Source: Methanosarcina acetivorans C2A | GTDB taxonomy: Archaea; Halobacteriota; Methanosarcinia; Methanosarcinales; Methanosarcinaceae | Assembly (NCBI RefSeq): GCF_000007345.1 | Contig: NC_003552.1 | Location: forward strand, 2,666,001 to 2,730,000 | Direction: 5' to 3' | Length of the DNA: 64,000 nt | Shown here: in pieces, positions 35,395 through 43,945 of the stretch | How the letters are laid out: each line of letters starts with the position of its first letter | Position numbering within the stretch: position 1 is the first letter of the stretch | Made by a program: the position numbers and the translations under genes | Notes under the pieces: model-generated | What the model was told of the DNA's origin: nothing | Seen by the model: only the letters and a program-made list of their open reading frames with translations | The model's database searches: none

Positions 35395-36213
35395 ATGGAA
35401 GATACACTTCTCACTATTTTTCGGTTGAGCCTGTTCGAAACCCTCTGCGTTACAGGCTCTCTGATCCTTACAGGCATGATCCTCGGGGTGCTTGAGCACC
35501 GGGCTAATTTTTATGTCCAGAGCGTCTTCGGCATGAAAGGAATCATGGCTACAGCCTGGATAGGCACCTCGGTCCATGAAGCCGGCCACCTACTCATGTG
35601 TTATCTCTTCAAGCACAAAGTGAGAGAATTCAAGCTCTTTACCCTGAGGCCCCGGGACGGAGTCCTTGGCTACGTCAACCACAGCTGGAACCAGAAAAGC
35701 CTCTACCAGAACATAGGGAACTTCTTCATAGGCATGGGCCCCATATTCAGCGGAACGCTTTCCCTGATCCTTGGGATGTCCCTCTTCCTGCCTGATTCTT
35801 TTTCCACCTTTTTAAACTATCTGGCCCTTGATGCCGGCCAGCCTGACCCACAGACACTGGTAAGTATTTTTGCACTAACAGCCCAGCTTTTTAAGAGCCT
35901 TTTTTCGGCAGAAAATCTGACTTCAGCTGGTTTCTGGGTCTATTTGGCCCTTGCAATCGCTATCTCCTCTCACATAGCCCTGAGCAAAGAAGACCTCAAA
36001 GGAGCAGCAAGGGGCCTGTTTACAATTTTCTTTTTTATTTTACTGGTCAATGCATTTGCCCTGCTTCTCAATGCCGATTTTACTGGCTTTTTTTCCGGGA
36101 TTCTTACCTTAAACGTTTACATGCTGGCGTTTTCAATGGTTTCGGTTGTGTTTTCTTCAATCAGGCTGGTTTTAAGTGGTTTTGCTTATGCGCTTGTGTC
36201 CAGAATCAGGTGA
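35395..36213 (+). CDS. M50-like membrane metalloprotease family protein
   Basis: The 272-residue membrane protein has about seven spans. The zinc motif sits in GTSVHEAGHLLMCYLFKHKV near residues 60-79 (HEAGH, i.e. HEXXH), as in site-2-protease-like M50 enzymes. The second zinc ligand, an Asp in an NPDG-type motif, is not obvious, so activity is uncertain. The family cuts substrates inside the membrane. A truncated copy without the motif lies at 9197-9415. ATG follows AGAGGTTAAAA. It is the last gene of the duplicated block. Confidence 0.75.
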   Translation: MEDTLLTIFRLSLFETLCVTGSLILTGMILGVLEHRANFYVQSVFGMKGIMATAWIGTSVHEAGHLLMCYLFKHKVREFKLFTLRPRDGVLGYVNHSWNQKSLYQNIGNFFIGMGPIFSGTLSLILGMSLFLPDSFSTFLNYLALDAGQPDPQTLVSIFALTAQLFKSLFSAENLTSAGFWVYLALAIAISSHIALSKEDLKGAARGLFTIFFFILLVNAFALLLNADFTGFFSGILTLNVYMLAFSMVSVVFSSIRLVLSGFAYALVSRIR

Positions 36214-36382
36214 TGTGCAGCAACTTTTCCTCTAATGATCCTTCGAATCTCTCATGTTCAATGTAAAACTGATAAAATGCAAAATTATAGTCCAATTATA
36301 CCAGAAAATAGAAATATGAAAGAAAATAAAAGAGAAAGTGTAAATAAAAAGAAGATTTTCCCGGACAGCAAGGGGAGATATT

Positions 36383-36751
36383 GTGACAGGCCGAAAAACG
36401 CACATAACAGCAGGAGTTTTAATCTCCTTTATCCTGATCTGGTATCTGGTTCAAAAAGGACTTGTTCTTAGCCCGATGATTCTTCCGATAGCTTTAGCTT
36501 CCTCAGCCCTTGGAGCCGTGCTTCCTGACCTGATCGAGCCTCCCAGAAACCGGCGCCATCGAAAGTTTTTCCATTCGCTGCTTTTCTTTGCACTTTTGCT
36601 TCTGTATCTTAATCGGACCTATTTAAGTCTGTTAACCGCAGGTCCGGCAGATGAAGTTACTATTGGACTCTTTTTTGCAGGAGCTGGGTATGCTTCTCAT
36701 CTGGCGCTTGATGCGTTTACGCCTGCTGGGCTACCGGTCGTGGGGTTATAA
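36383..36751 (+). CDS. Membrane-bound metal-dependent hydrolase, YdjM/DUF457-like
   Basis: The 122-residue membrane protein starts MTGRKTHITAGVLISFILIW. It has GAVLPDLIEPPRNRRHRKFF then HSL, and later GAGYASHLALDAFTPAGLPV. The conserved TH, PDXXE, RXXXHS and HXXLDXXTPXG residues are the signature of the YdjM/DUF457 family of predicted membrane metal-dependent hydrolases. The substrate is unknown. It is shorter than most relatives, ending just after the last motif. GTG 36383 follows GGGGAG. Confidence 0.75.
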   Translation: MTGRKTHITAGVLISFILIWYLVQKGLVLSPMILPIALASSALGAVLPDLIEPPRNRRHRKFFHSLLFFALLLLYLNRTYLSLLTAGPADEVTIGLFFAGAGYASHLALDAFTPAGLPVVGL

Positions 36752-37323
36752 GTGATTTTGATTTTTTTGACCCTGACAACCATATTCGCTATATTGTGTC
36801 GTTCTTTTTCCGCTCGACGAAGGAGAGCGGTCGTCTCAAAAAATTGAAAAAACAAAAATAAGAGTTAAAATAGCCAAATTCCCTGCAGGATGTAAATCTA
36901 TCAGGATGTAAATAGGACTTAAACTTTCTAAAAAATACTTATTTTCAAGTTTCTTCTTTAGTCTTAATTTTCTTTTTGCGTTTTGGGCAGGGCCGCCAGA
37001 CAAGCTGGCGGAGGCTCTTATATCTCTCTGAATTACAAAACTATTTCCGGATTTAATATACCGCTAATCAAATTCAGCTACCTATGATGACTCAAAAATC
37101 TTGGAAATTTTCTCCAATAAGGCAACAGGAAGATTACTGTTAAGCTTCAATCTCTCCAATAATTAACAGTAAACTATAATCTTGGTTTTATTGTTAAATT
37201 TTAGCCTTTACAGTACTTTACAGTAAATTCAATAACATGAGACCCACTGTTAAATTTCCACGTTTACAGTACTTTACAGTAAACTCCTCATTGAAGGCTT
37301 TAACAATTTAAGAGAAAAGCAGA
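36752..37323. repeat. Gene-free interval with a spaced repeat
   Basis: TTTACAGTACTTTACAGTAAA occurs twice, at about 37205 and 37264, embedded in a longer 59-base unit that begins TGTTAAATTT. A third, weaker copy (TGTTAAGCTTC, TTAACAGTAAACT) starts near 37138. The repeats lie just past the 3' end of the minus-strand gene at 37324. They could be regulator sites or debris of a duplication. Otherwise nothing coding is visible. Confidence 0.55.
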
Positions 37324-37782
37324 TTAAAAACCACTTTCTTTCCCGGTCATCTTCTCAATCTCAATCCTGATCACGCACAGCCTGTTAACCTTCCACTCCT
37401 CAAACTCAAACGGCCCCTTTTTTCCGTAATGCTCGGAAAGCACGGTAAGCCCATCGACCTTTTCATTGTAAGCTTCCAGAAACTTTGCCTGCCCGAACCC
37501 GATAACACTTCTGTAGCGGACGTTATAATTGCAGGGGTCGTCAGCGATGATAAGTTCGGTTTCGGCGGCGGCTTCGAAACAGATCCTGGGGTTCTTTTTA
37601 AGGATCTCGATTTTCCTGCCTTTCTGGGAGCTGTGGAGATAAATAGCATTTTTCTTATAGCCGAAGGACATGGGGACGATGTACGGGTTTTCGGCGTCGG
37701 AAAGGGCGAGGCGGAGGAATCTGGCGGTTGAAAGGATGGATTCGATTTGCTGAGGGTCCTGGATCAGTTTCTTGCTTCCCAT
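37324..37782 (-). CDS. Pyridoxamine 5'-phosphate oxidase-like / NimA-type flavoprotein
   Basis: The protein is about 152 residues of the split-barrel FMN-binding fold: FLRLALSDAENPYIVPMSFG then YKKNAIYLHSSQKGRKIEIL, and later RYRSVIGFGQAKFLEA. This is the layout of NimA-like (nitroimidazole-resistance) and related PPOX proteins. It probably binds a flavin or F420 and reduces a small molecule. I chose ATG 37782, six bases behind AGGTG, rather than the GTG nine bases upstream. It is monocistronic. Confidence 0.8.
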   Translation of the reverse strand: MGSKKLIQDPQQIESILSTARFLRLALSDAENPYIVPMSFGYKKNAIYLHSSQKGRKIEILKKNPRICFEAAAETELIIADDPCNYNVRYRSVIGFGQAKFLEAYNEKVDGLTVLSEHYGKKGPFEFEEWKVNRLCVIRIEIEKMTGKESGF

Positions 37783-37791
37783 TTTTTTCAC

Positions 37792-38354
37792 CTGAAAGAA
37801 ATAGTTCGTGAATAATTCTATAAAATTTACTAAACTGATAACTCTTCATTTTTATTTAAAACATTACATGTAAAACAATGTCAGATTAGATGAAACTGTA
37901 TCCTCTTCAAATTTCAGTGACAAAGAAATGCGCAGGAAACTGGATTATGTTTTCTCGCTTAATGGATATAAAACTACTAAGAACGTGTTTTAAAATTCAA
38001 CTGAGAGTGTCTTAAAATTCAACTTGATCTCACAACGGGATTTAAAAGGATGAGATTTTTGTTTCTTTACAGGTTTCATAGTTTTTTATTACCTTATACA
38101 TTCAATCAGCTACTTTGTTTCGAAATCTTGTTTCTCATAATTATAATATTATAGTATTATATTTAAATAAATATTAAACACGATATTATTGACCAAATAT
38201 TAAATATGTCAACAAATAACTCGAGCCAATTTTTACACTGTACTCAAACACCAAGAAAGCAGTTTCATCGATTTTTAATTGAAGAGGCCTGCTTTAAACT
38301 CTTTAGCAAAAACCTGGTCTCTTCTCCTAATTTAAATTTTGTGGGGATACGTCT
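37792..38354. other. Gene-free A/T-rich interval
   Basis: A divergent promoter region between the flavoprotein and the exported peptidase. TATA-like runs include TATTATATTTAAATAAAT at about 38156-38173. The motif TGTATCCTCTTCAAATT (about 37899) is shared with 5698-5714. No coding frame is visible. Confidence 0.45.
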
Positions 38355-39059
38355 ATGAAAATAGATACTGAGAGTTTGAATATAAGAAAAGCAGCATTTT
38401 TTCTAAGCGTTGCTGGTTTGGCAATATTAATCGCTATAGGAATACCTGCAGGCGCCAGTGAGATCAAAGTTAAATGTGTAGTTCCTGAGAATGGCACAAC
38501 TATGTTGTTACAGGTGCCTGATGTGCGCCAATCCACCAACTACTCGTGTGGAGCTTCATGCTTTCAGGCTGTAGTAAGCTACTGGGGCGGTAAAGATATG
38601 GGAGAAGGCCAGTTTATTGAGCTCGTCAATACTACTCTCGGAGAGACTGACCGCAAGGGCACCACCCCCAGCGGCATCGTAGAAGGGGCAGAAAAAATGG
38701 GGCTTAGAGCCGAGATTAGGGAGAACCTGACACTGGACGATTTGAGAGACTCCATTAATAAGGGCATTCCAGTAATAGTTAGACTTCAGGCCTGGAAGAA
38801 TGAGGATCAAACCTGGGAAATGAATGCGAGCAGTCACTACATGGTAGTCATAGGCATAGACAGCAAAAATGTGTACTTTGAAGACCCATGGATACTTGGC
38901 AGCAGAGGGTATATTCCACATGATGAGTTCGTAGAACGCTGGCACACTTTCAGTTATGCATCTCCTACAGCTGATAAAAAAACAAATATGATTCATATGG
39001 GAATCTTTATCAGTGGAGACAAGCCTGCACAAAATCCTGGTTTCATACATGTGGACTAA
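38355..39059 (+). CDS. Exported C39-like cysteine peptidase family protein
   Basis: The 234-residue protein has a signal segment (KAAFFLSVAGLAILIAIGIP, cut near AGASE). The papain-like core follows: the catalytic Cys in QSTNYSCGASCFQAVVSYWG near residue 63, the His in SSHYMVVIGIDSKNVYFEDP near residue 162, and the Asp 16 residues later. This is the Peptidase_C39_2 arrangement. It would work outside the cell or at the cell surface; the substrate is unknown and no bacteriocin-type transporter is adjacent. ATG follows GGGGATACGTCT. Confidence 0.8.
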   Translation: MKIDTESLNIRKAAFFLSVAGLAILIAIGIPAGASEIKVKCVVPENGTTMLLQVPDVRQSTNYSCGASCFQAVVSYWGGKDMGEGQFIELVNTTLGETDRKGTTPSGIVEGAEKMGLRAEIRENLTLDDLRDSINKGIPVIVRLQAWKNEDQTWEMNASSHYMVVIGIDSKNVYFEDPWILGSRGYIPHDEFVERWHTFSYASPTADKKTNMIHMGIFISGDKPAQNPGFIHVD

Positions 39060-39289
39060 TCCAGGTACCAATATGCTTGAATATTTCCAGAATCGAGAAA
39101 TCCAAGAGCATGTCTTAAAATTAAATATGATTCCGGGTCCTTACATAAAATCGACTTCACTGTCTTAAGAACCATGTTCTGGAACCGCAGGGGAAACCGA
39201 AGAAACCGAAAGTAGAGTTTCGATCCCGTAGATTTAGGAAATCCGGGCAACGGAACTCTAAGCTTTCCGAATCTTAAATGACCTTTCTT

Positions 39290-39337
39290 CGTTTCATTTT
39301 ATCTCACAAACAAAACGTTCTCATATAAAATGAAACG
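39290..39337. promoter_or_regulatory. 13-bp perfect inverted repeat upstream of a small gene
   Basis: CGTTTCATTTTAT (39290-39302) and its exact complement ATAAAATGAAACG (39325-39337) are separated by 22 bases. They lie 45 bases before a small membrane-protein gene. The site could be an operator overlapping the promoter, or a terminator hairpin for the peptidase gene, although no T-run follows directly except TTTTTTATA. Confidence 0.5.
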
Positions 39338-39381
39338 TTTTTTATAGGTTACAACCCTTAAAATCTCAGTGGAGCAGTAAA

Positions 39382-39480
39382 ATGGACATAAAAAAAATTA
39401 TCTGTGCAGCTATATCCCTTCTCATTTCTTTATTGATTTTGATCATTATTTTTAAGTATACTCCAAACCCGTTCACGTAA
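39382..39480 (+). CDS. Small single-span membrane protein
   Basis: A 32-residue frame encodes MDIKKIICAAISLLISLLIL, then a hydrophobic stretch and KYTPNPFT before TAA. One membrane span fills residues 6-24, with a basic start. GTGGAGCAG lies about 9 bases upstream as a ribosome site. It is too short for family assignment, but the inverted repeat just upstream supports a real, regulated transcript. Confidence 0.45.
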   Translation: MDIKKIICAAISLLISLLILIIIFKYTPNPFT

Positions 39481-39600
39481 AAAGGCAGGTATACTTCTTC
39501 GCGTTTTCTATTTTTATATTAATTAGCCGTAAGAGAAAATCACTGCATTTTTACTCGGCTTCCCTTGTCTCACATTTCATCGTTCTCAGTTTCCCTGGCC

Positions 39601-41265
39601 TCACGTTTTGTTAGTCTCAGCTTTCCTTGTCTCACATTTTATCAGTTTTACCCTCCCGCCCGAGCCCTCATTGTCCTGTTCCATCTCCACTGTATACGTG
39701 TAATCCGATATTTCCGCAAGCCCGCCGGCTCCGCTGCCTCCTACTATCAGCGAGTAGACCTTTGCGTTATACTTCTTTTTTGCCTCTTCCCAGCGGGCAA
39801 GGACGAGCTCATCAGAGATTTCGGACTTCCCGTCGGTAATAAAAAGCAGATCTGCTCCCTGGAAGTCCTTTTCTTTCAGGGACCTGAGGCCTGAAGCAAG
39901 CGCTGTATTGAAGTCCGTCCCGCCGCCGAAGGTATAGAGCAGGAAGTTCAGGAACCTCTCTGACATCTTTTTCCTGCTGCTGAGTTCGATTTCCAGGTGC
40001 TGGCTTGTGGAGGCAAAAAGAATGACCTTCATGTCTCGCTGCTGGGCAAGCATAAGCTTTGCCATGGCAAGCACGGCAGACTTGGCAAGCGTTTGCGGGG
40101 TCCCGTGCATGGAACCCGAGGTATCGACGAGAGTGATCATGGGCCCTCGCGGTTTTATTCTGGGAGGACCTGTATAGTGCTTTCCGAGCAGCTGGTAGCT
40201 CAGGAGTTTTCCTTCAAGCATATCAGCATAGAACTTCCGCTTCAGAGCCGGGTTGAGGAGCTTTGCGGCTTCCATGGGCAGGAGGTTGTTTATCGAGTCC
40301 GAAAAGCGCACGGTCTGAATCCTGTTTTTCCCAAAAGGCGAATAGCGTATGCGGTCGGATGGGGGGTCAAACTCCCTCCTGCCTATAAAGTTCACGATTC
40401 TTCTCAGGTCAGGGTTTTTTTCAAAAAAAGCCGAGTAATTTTTCAGCATCTTAAGCTGGACATAAAATGGCTCTTTTTTAAGCTCCTTTACGGAATAACT
40501 CCAGCTCCTTCCAGGGAAAAGAAGGGCGAGGGTATCGAAAAGGTCAAGGTTTTCTTCCATTTCGGAGATGAACTCCTGCATTCTGGAGTAGAGCCCTTCC
40601 AGCATCCCGTCAAGAAAATCCTGGCACCCATCCTTCTGCATGAAATTGAGGACGGCTTCGTAAATGTCGGACTTTCCGGAAACTTGGGCAGAAGACTGAA
40701 CATTCCGGGCTACCAGATCCTCGGGATTCCCGCCTGCCCAGAGGAGGAGGGTTTGTTTAAGGATTTTTTCAAACTCCCTGAGGATGGCTCCAGTTTCGGC
40801 ATCAAGCCTCATGAACAATTCTTTTTCCGAACCGCTATTCTTAGCTCCTGAAAAGCGTTCCATAAGGTCGTAGATCAGAGGCAGAAGCAGCTTCAGACAT
40901 GCAACTCCTGCTCCTCGACTCCTTTTTGTAATCTTTTGAAGCCCTGGCCACGGCCCTGAGTTTCTCAGGGCAAGAAAGATAGGGTAAAATGCCCCGAAAA
41001 GCTCTATGAACCTTTCAGCATCTTTTATCTCATACGGTTGCTCAAAGAGGATTTCAAGGGCAATCACTTCGGCTATCTTCTCGCGCAGAGGGCGGGGAAT
41101 CGTGCGGGGGTAAGCAATGGTGCTTCTCAGTTCACCTTCCAGCAGGGAAGCTGCCTGTCTCTGAACAGAAAGAGCTTCGTGCCAGAGCCTGTTTCTGGAA
41201 AAAAAAGAGTATGACTCAGAAGAGGCTCTATCAGGACTGCTCAGAAAACCGGTTGAATCTTCCGT
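39601..41265 (-). CDS. VWA-domain protein, partner of a MoxR ATPase
   Basis: This is a protein of about 554 residues. The C-terminal third is a von Willebrand A domain with the MIDAS motif MITLVDTSGSMHGTPQTLAK and a later GGGTDFNTAL, i.e. DXSXS plus Thr. It resembles the ViaA-like partners of RavA/MoxR ATPases, which act as chaperone-like complexes. The open frame has no ATG, GTG or TTG near its natural 5' end; the first is a GTG at 41067. Coding sequence (FLSSPDRASSESYSFFSRNR) clearly continues upstream to an ACG at 41263-41265, 5 bases behind GAGGTG. I take ACG as the likely start. It lies 17 bases after the MoxR stop. Confidence 0.8.
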   Translation of the reverse strand, partial: TEDSTGFLSSPDRASSESYSFFSRNRLWHEALSVQRQAASLLEGELRSTIAYPRTIPRPLREKIAEVIALEILFEQPYEIKDAERFIELFGAFYPIFLALRNSGPWPGLQKITKRSRGAGVACLKLLLPLIYDLMERFSGAKNSGSEKELFMRLDAETGAILREFEKILKQTLLLWAGGNPEDLVARNVQSSAQVSGKSDIYEAVLNFMQKDGCQDFLDGMLEGLYSRMQEFISEMEENLDLFDTLALLFPGRSWSYSVKELKKEPFYVQLKMLKNYSAFFEKNPDLRRIVNFIGRREFDPPSDRIRYSPFGKNRIQTVRFSDSINNLLPMEAAKLLNPALKRKFYADMLEGKLLSYQLLGKHYTGPPRIKPRGPMITLVDTSGSMHGTPQTLAKSAVLAMAKLMLAQQRDMKVILFASTSQHLEIELSSRKKMSERFLNFLLYTFGGGTDFNTALASGLRSLKEKDFQGADLLFITDGKSEISDELVLARWEEAKKKYNAKVYSLIVGGSGAGGLAEISDYTYTVEMEQDNEGSGGRVKLIKCETRKAETNKT

Positions 41266-41282
41266 ACCAACACCTCATTTTC

Positions 41283-42830
41283 TCATCTGAGCTTGAATCT
41301 GGACCCGAGCCCTTTCATAAAACCACTGGAATTGCTGCCTGAATCCGGTACCTGGACTTTTGCTTCAATTTTTGATGCATGGGGGTCGGAAGTATCTGAA
41401 TATCCTGGTTTTGCAGGCCTGAGCTCTCCAGACCTGAATTCTTTGTGCTGCAAGCCCAGCAGGGTTTTGATTTCGCCGATCAGGGTTTCTGTTCCGGAAA
41501 GCTGTGTGCTTCCTGCGTCGTGCAGGAGCAGGGCTTCGTTTCTGTCAGGGGTTGAAAGCCAGATGTTTGAATCCATAAGATTTCTGAGCAGTTCCTTTTC
41601 TTCCTCAAGCCGCTGTTTTACTCGATTTACTCTTCCAGCCAGGGTTTCGAATTCTTTTTCAAAAACCGCTCTCTGACTTTGAGACAGGGTATTTTTCTTC
41701 CCTGAACGTTCATGGAGAGAATCAATTTCCCTTACCAGGTTCTCATAAGGATAGATCCTCGAATTTCCTTCCTGCTTCAGAGTATAGCTGTGGTTCGGGC
41801 AGGCAGTATGGTGCAGCTCCAGTTTATCTCTAAGCTGGAATTCTTCCCCGCAACTGTCGCAGATGATTCCAACGGGAAGCTCGTTTTTCAGGGCGATACT
41901 GAGTGCCGTTTTCAGGTCTTCCGCATCAAGGCGGAGTTTTTCGGTGTTTGTCCCGCCGGATACTACGAGTTTGAAAACTGTTTTTCGGATGGTTTCCCGC
42001 TCTTCGGGCAAGTTCCAGAGCATGTGCTGGAGCAAAAGGATCATTGTCCTGTCAACAGCCGGACAGCCGCTGCTGCAGGCTGCAACCTTCAGGACCTGAA
42101 CAATTCTTTTCCAGCGCCGGTCCGAGATTTCTATTTCCTGCAGCTGGAGGTTTTTCCGGAGTTCCGTGATTATAACTTCAACATCAGGGTCAACAGGCAG
42201 GGAGTTTGAGCTTCTGCGAAGCTTTTCGATTTCTGAAACCTGAATGCTTGCAGCAGGCCTGAAGTCCTCAGGTGCTCTGAAAAGGAGATTTTTGAAGTTT
42301 TCATCATTCTGGATATAGGAGAGCCTGTACCTGAACAGGAAACGGTCATAAAGTGCTTCTAAACTTTCGTCTTCTTCCGGAAGCTCGTTCGAAGCCCCGA
42401 AGACCGAAAGCAGAGGGACATCGACTATCTCCCTCCCATTATGGTATTTTCTTTCGTTCAGTATGGTCAGGAGACTGTTGAGGATAGCACTGCTTGCCTT
42501 AAAAATCTCGTCCAGCAAAGCAATATGGGCCGTCGGGAGGCAGCCGTTGATGTTTCTCCTGAACTCGTCTTCTTCAAGGGCTTTTAAAGAAAGAGGCCCG
42601 AAGATCTCTTCGGGGGTTGAAAAGCTTGTTAAAAGGTAATTAAAAAAGTTCCCGCCTTCAATTGTCTGGCAAATGCTTCTGGCAAGCTGGGTCTTGGCTG
42701 TGCCGGGGGGGCCCAGAAAGAGCAGGTTTTCTCCTGAAAGGACAGCAAGGAGGGAGCCGTTTATTTCGGCTTCGCGTTCTTTGAAGTAGTCTGCAAATTC
42801 CGATTTGATTTCGAGGAGAGTTTCTTTCAG
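41283..42830 (-). CDS. MoxR/RavA-type AAA+ ATPase
   Basis: The protein is about 515 residues. Walker A is FLGPPGTAKTQLARSIC near residues 31-47 and Walker B is HIALLDEIFKASSAILNSLL near residue 103, followed by the sensor-type GASNELPEEDESLEALYDRF and an arginine-finger region. A coiled C-terminal part holds a small zinc-finger-like segment (CDSCGEEFQLRDKLELHHTA). The frame contains no ATG, GTG or TTG before Walker B. A CTG at 42828-42830, seven bases behind GGGAGG, gives the expected N-terminus LKETLLEIKSEFADYF. The VWA partner follows in the same operon. Confidence 0.82.
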   Translation of the reverse strand: MKETLLEIKSEFADYFKEREAEINGSLLAVLSGENLLFLGPPGTAKTQLARSICQTIEGGNFFNYLLTSFSTPEEIFGPLSLKALEEDEFRRNINGCLPTAHIALLDEIFKASSAILNSLLTILNERKYHNGREIVDVPLLSVFGASNELPEEDESLEALYDRFLFRYRLSYIQNDENFKNLLFRAPEDFRPAASIQVSEIEKLRRSSNSLPVDPDVEVIITELRKNLQLQEIEISDRRWKRIVQVLKVAACSSGCPAVDRTMILLLQHMLWNLPEERETIRKTVFKLVVSGGTNTEKLRLDAEDLKTALSIALKNELPVGIICDSCGEEFQLRDKLELHHTACPNHSYTLKQEGNSRIYPYENLVREIDSLHERSGKKNTLSQSQRAVFEKEFETLAGRVNRVKQRLEEEKELLRNLMDSNIWLSTPDRNEALLLHDAGSTQLSGTETLIGEIKTLLGLQHKEFRSGELRPAKPGYSDTSDPHASKIEAKVQVPDSGSNSSGFMKGLGSRFKLR

Positions 42831-43171
42831 GTTCCAGCCTCCCGGTTTGTTATTTTATGAGATAATTCAGTAATGAAAGAGTTTAATGTATCTGGTTTCA
42901 GTTGGGGGATGGTTTTAGTTATGAAATGGTTCCATTGTGAGATAATTCCGGGATAAAAGAGTTTTTTGAAGACTGTTTTAGGTCTGTTTTCTAAGTCTTT
43001 GGCTTGATTCTATTTAAGACTTGCAATTATGTTTTGATCCGGTTTTTCAGAAATCCTTTTCGATGTAGTTTCAATTGTCAACAGCGGTTTAATTTTCCCC
43101 ACATTGGTCGGTTTAAATTTCCCCATCTTTTGATATAAATTTTACTCAATTTTTCATAAACTTGTTAGAAA

Positions 43172-43945
43172 TTACTGGTAGATATTTCCTGATTTTATAC
43201 CATGTTTCTTCCTTTCTTTCAGCCTGTAACTTTCTCCTCTGATGTTAATTGTAGTACAGTGATGGAGAATTCTATCAAGTACAGCAGCCGCTATTACCTG
43301 GTCTTTGAATATCTCTCCCCATTCTCCATATGATTTATTTGACGTAAAGATGGTCGAACTCTTTTCATAACGTCTGGAAATCAACTGAAATAAACAGTGA
43401 GCTCCTTCCTCATCAAATGGGAGATAACCCATTTCATCAATGATCAGAACTTTAAATTTCATAAAGCCTTTGAGTTTCTTTTCAAGCATTCCTTCTCGAT
43501 TTGCTATTTTCAACTTCTCGATAAGGTTTCCTGTATTGGTAAAGTAAACCGAAATCCCTGCTTTTGCTACTTCAATCCCAAGAGCGATTGCAAGATGAGA
43601 CTTTCCAACTCCGGGAGGACCAAGGAAAACAACGTTTTCTACGTTATGAACAAATCTCAACGTTGCAAGGTCTTCTATGACTTTTTTATCAATAGATGAC
43701 TGAAACTCAAAATCGAATTCATCAAGCGTCTTTTTCACAGGAAATGCTGCACTTTTCATCCTTCTCTCAATTGCAGCAGCTTCTCTGTGCTTCTTTTCCT
43801 GTTCAAACAGATAATCAAGTACTTCCATTGTTGTCTTGCTATCTCTTGCAGCAATTTCAAGATAGTTGTCCAGAACCTCTTCAATAGTATTCAGTTTGAG
43901 GTATTGCAGGTTACTGTGAAGTCTCTCATAGCTGAAATTGTTCAT
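43172..43945 (-). CDS. istB: IS21-type transposition helper ATPase IstB
   Basis: The 257-residue DnaC-like AAA+ protein has Walker A in NVVFLGPPGVGKSHLAIALG and Walker B in KVLIIDEMGYLPFDEEGAHC. STIFTSNKSYGEWGEIFKDQ follows as sensor 1. IstB assembles on target DNA and stimulates the IstA transposase. Length is typical. Its ATG overlaps the istA stop by four bases (ATGA), so it is translationally coupled to istA. Confidence 0.93.
   Translation of the reverse strand: MNNFSYERLHSNLQYLKLNTIEEVLDNYLEIAARDSKTTMEVLDYLFEQEKKHREAAAIERRMKSAAFPVKKTLDEFDFEFQSSIDKKVIEDLATLRFVHNVENVVFLGPPGVGKSHLAIALGIEVAKAGISVYFTNTGNLIEKLKIANREGMLEKKLKGFMKFKVLIIDEMGYLPFDEEGAHCLFQLISRRYEKSSTIFTSNKSYGEWGEIFKDQVIAAAVLDRILHHCTTINIRGESYRLKERKKHGIKSGNIYQ

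Larger units (their letters stand above)
29171..35551. repeat. Downstream copy of the large direct repeat flanking the glycan cluster
   Basis: Same order and orientation as 7381-9365: PGI 5' region, methyltransferase 3' fragment, flavoprotein gene, M50-like gene. This copy has gained nested insertion sequences inside PGI, and carries the TPR gene between the flavoprotein and M50-like genes. Shared sequence includes the PGI upstream region (ATAAATAACT, ATTTTGTCACT) and the M50 upstream region (CTGTTTAGATACAAAAGG). Confidence 0.8.

Noticed and set aside
36235-36471. A 78-codon frame just before the YdjM-like gene
   Set aside because: It overlaps the real gene in another frame and shows no family or ribosome site.
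39565-40851. Long plus-strand frames opposite the VWA gene, up to 284 codons
   Set aside because: They are antisense shadows of a G/C-rich VWA coding region; the minus strand has the MIDAS and partner-operon evidence.
41293-42209. Plus-strand frames opposite the MoxR gene
   Set aside because: Shadow frames without any family; the minus strand encodes clear AAA+ motifs.
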